The translations under genes and the position numbers were made by a program. 8,995 nt of DNA, taken from the NCBI GenBank assembly GCA_003157225.1, contig PMIZ01000231.1, positions 755 to 9,749 on the forward strand, given 5' to 3'. The DNA comes from Actinomycetota bacterium. GTDB taxonomy: Bacteria; Actinomycetota; Thermoleophilia; RBG-16-64-13. The first letter of the stretch is position 1; each line of letters opens with the position of its first letter. The notes below the pieces were generated by a model that saw only the letters and a program-made list of their open reading frames with translations, did no database searches and was not told where the DNA came from. Positions 7,467-8,995 of the stretch are shown here, in pieces.

Positions 7467-8995
7467 TCCCCCAGGGCCCGCGGCAACGCCGATTCGTAGA
7501 TCTCTCCGAGAGTGGCGACGGGAATACGAAGGTTTATCGCTCCCTCGTACCCTTCACCGACGCTGCTCGCGATCGCCACGAGATCCGCGCCGCCCACGAT
7601 GCCCAGTGCCGTCGCCGGAACCCCATCGGCTCCGCACATCCTTTCGAACTGATCGACATTGGCGGGCGCCACAGAAACCACCACGAGCGTGGGAGTCTCG
7701 CCGAAGAGGGCGATATCGGGCCGCGTGAGCGCTTTTCTGGTCGGTGCCAGCGACGCGCCGATCTTGCCGGCGATGCAGCTTTCGGCTACCGCCACTGCCA
7801 CCCCACCATCGGACACGTCGTGCGCAGAGCGAAGCAACCGGGCCGCGATAGCGCGCCGGACCAGCCCCTGCAAAGCCAACTCAGCCTCCAGGTGCACATC
7901 GGGGATGCGCCCGGCGGGGCGGCCGCGCGCGCCGCCGTACCAACGCTTCTGATACTCCGACCCATCCAGCACCGGCACGGCATCCCCCAACAGGTAGACC
8001 GCGTCTCCCTCGTCTTTGAACGAGATTGTGCAGTTGGCCGTCACGTCTTCCGTCAGCCCCAGCATCCCCACCACGGCCGTGGGGTAGATGGGTTGCTCGA
8101 AACTCTCGTTGTAGAGAGACACGTTGCCCGAGATCACCGGGGTGCCGAGCGCCTCGCAAGCCTCCGCCATCCCCTCGATGGCGTGGGCGAGCTGGTAGGC
8201 GATAGGCCCGTTGTCGGGATTGCCGAAGTTGAGGCAGTTGGTGATGGCGATGGGCTTCGCACCTACGCACGACACGTTGCGCGCCGCCTCACAGACGGCT
8301 GCTTTGCCGCCGCGATAGGGATCGAGGAAGGTCTGACGCCCGTTGCCATCGGTGCACACCGCGATACCTGCCCCCGTGCGTTTGATGCGGAGAAGGGCGG
8401 CGTCGCCGCCAGGAACGATCACAGTGTTGAGTTGCACCTGGTGATCATACTGCTGCCAGACCCAGCGGCGGCTCGCGATATTAGGCGAGCCGATGAGGTC
8501 GTAGAGGATGTCGGCGAGTGACGCGTCCGGGGCCGGGAAACCGGCCGGGTCGAGCGGCTCGTCGACCTCATGCGCGGGCCGTTCCTGGAGAATATCGTAG
8601 GTGGGCGGTTCGGCCAGGGCCTCGGCGTCCATGTCGCCGACCATCTCGCCGCCGAAGAAGACCCGCAGGTGCCTGGTATCGGTGACTTCGCCCACGATGG
8701 TGGAGTCGAGATCCCAGCGGTCGCAGACGGCCTTGACCCCTTCCCAGTTGTCGGGCGCCACGATCGCCAGCATGCGTTCCTGGCTCTCGCTGATCATGAT
8801 CTCCCAGGGCTCCATGTCGGCCTCGCGGAGTGGGACCCGGTCGGCATGCAGATCGATGCCCACCTCGCCTTTGGCCGCCATCTCGCTGGACGAGGAGGTG
8901 ATGCCGGCCGCGCCCAGGTCCTGTAGCGCCACCAGCAGGTCGGCGCGCAGAAGCTCGAGACAAGCCTCGAGCAGCTTCTTCTCGGTGAAGGGGTC
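7463..8995 (-). CDS. purL: Phosphoribosylformylglycinamidine synthase subunit PurL (partial, N-terminus beyond right edge)
   Basis: PurL is the large subunit of FGAM synthase. With PurQ and PurS it converts FGAR, ATP and glutamine-derived ammonia to FGAM in purine synthesis. The window holds the last 510 residues, and the frame is open to the edge (first codons Asp-Pro-Phe-Thr-Glu-Lys). The GTG at 8932 is internal, not the start, because conserved family sequence continues before it. In fragment numbering, QDLGAAGITSSSSEMAAKG (25-43) and SESQERM (69-75) belong to the first PurM-like half. The second half shows TNCLNFGNP (252-260), ISGNVSLYNE (288-297) and AHDVSDGG (391-398). Small PurL proteins are about 740 residues, so about 230 are missing. 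No glutaminase domain follows, which indicates the separate PurS/PurQ/PurL type. The stop overlaps purF. Confidence 0.96.
   Translation of the reverse strand, partial: DPFTEKKLLEACLELLRADLLVALQDLGAAGITSSSSEMAAKGEVGIDLHADRVPLREADMEPWEIMISESQERMLAIVAPDNWEGVKAVCDRWDLDSTIVGEVTDTRHLRVFFGGEMVGDMDAEALAEPPTYDILQERPAHEVDEPLDPAGFPAPDASLADILYDLIGSPNIASRRWVWQQYDHQVQLNTVIVPGGDAALLRIKRTGAGIAVCTDGNGRQTFLDPYRGGKAAVCEAARNVSCVGAKPIAITNCLNFGNPDNGPIAYQLAHAIEGMAEACEALGTPVISGNVSLYNESFEQPIYPTAVVGMLGLTEDVTANCTISFKDEGDAVYLLGDAVPVLDGSEYQKRWYGGARGRPAGRIPDVHLEAELALQGLVRRAIAARLLRSAHDVSDGGVAVAVAESCIAGKIGASLAPTRKALTRPDIALFGETPTLVVVSVAPANVDQFERMCGADGVPATALGIVGGADLVAIASSVGEGYEGAINLRIPVATLGEIYESALPRALGE

Overview
The window comes from a GC-rich bacterial chromosome. 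It reads as two minus-strand operons separated by one plus-strand cytochrome gene. Several genes start with GTG, neighbouring genes overlap tightly, codon third positions are GC-rich, and the first gene of the ccm operon has a possible leaderless promoter. Together with protein features these suggest a deep-branching Gram-positive-type lineage (non-streptomycete Actinomycetota or Chloroflexota). This is a guess from style, not a phylogenetic result.

Region 1 (1-4631, minus strand) is a System I cytochrome c maturation operon in the order ccmE-ccmF-ccmA-ccmB-ccmC-ccmD. Most junctions are 4-base ATGA/GTGA overlaps. CcmE carries a cysteine (CPSKY, a CxxxY motif) where the usual family has its haem-binding histidine. 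This marks the variant System I* known from archaea and some anaerobic bacteria. CcmA and CcmB form an ABC transporter, CcmC and the small CcmD load haem onto CcmE, and CcmF attaches haem to apocytochrome. ccmD is cut by the left edge. No ccmG, ccmH or ccmI lies inside the window, but they could lie beyond that edge.

Region 2 (4632-4750) is a divergent intergenic region that should hold promoters for both the ccm operon and the cytochrome. Region 3 (4751-5767, plus strand) encodes a membrane-anchored cytochrome with 12 CxxCH haem sites. Its N-terminal part is a NapC/NirT-like four-haem quinol dehydrogenase module, and an eight-haem tail follows. It is a natural client of the adjacent ccm operon and probably passes electrons from menaquinol to an outside acceptor.

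Region 4 (5768-6023) is a convergent intergenic stretch with no recognised gene. It holds a possible 54-residue reading frame with strongly coding-like base composition, and a perfect short inverted repeat.

Region 5 (6024-8995, minus strand) is part of a de novo purine operon, purL then purF, with a 4-base overlap. purL runs off the right edge. PurF is the Bacillus type, with a propeptide and iron-sulphur cysteines.

The most notable items are the cysteine-type CcmE beside a 12-haem NapC-fused cytochrome, and the unexplained coding-like stretch between the cytochrome and purF.
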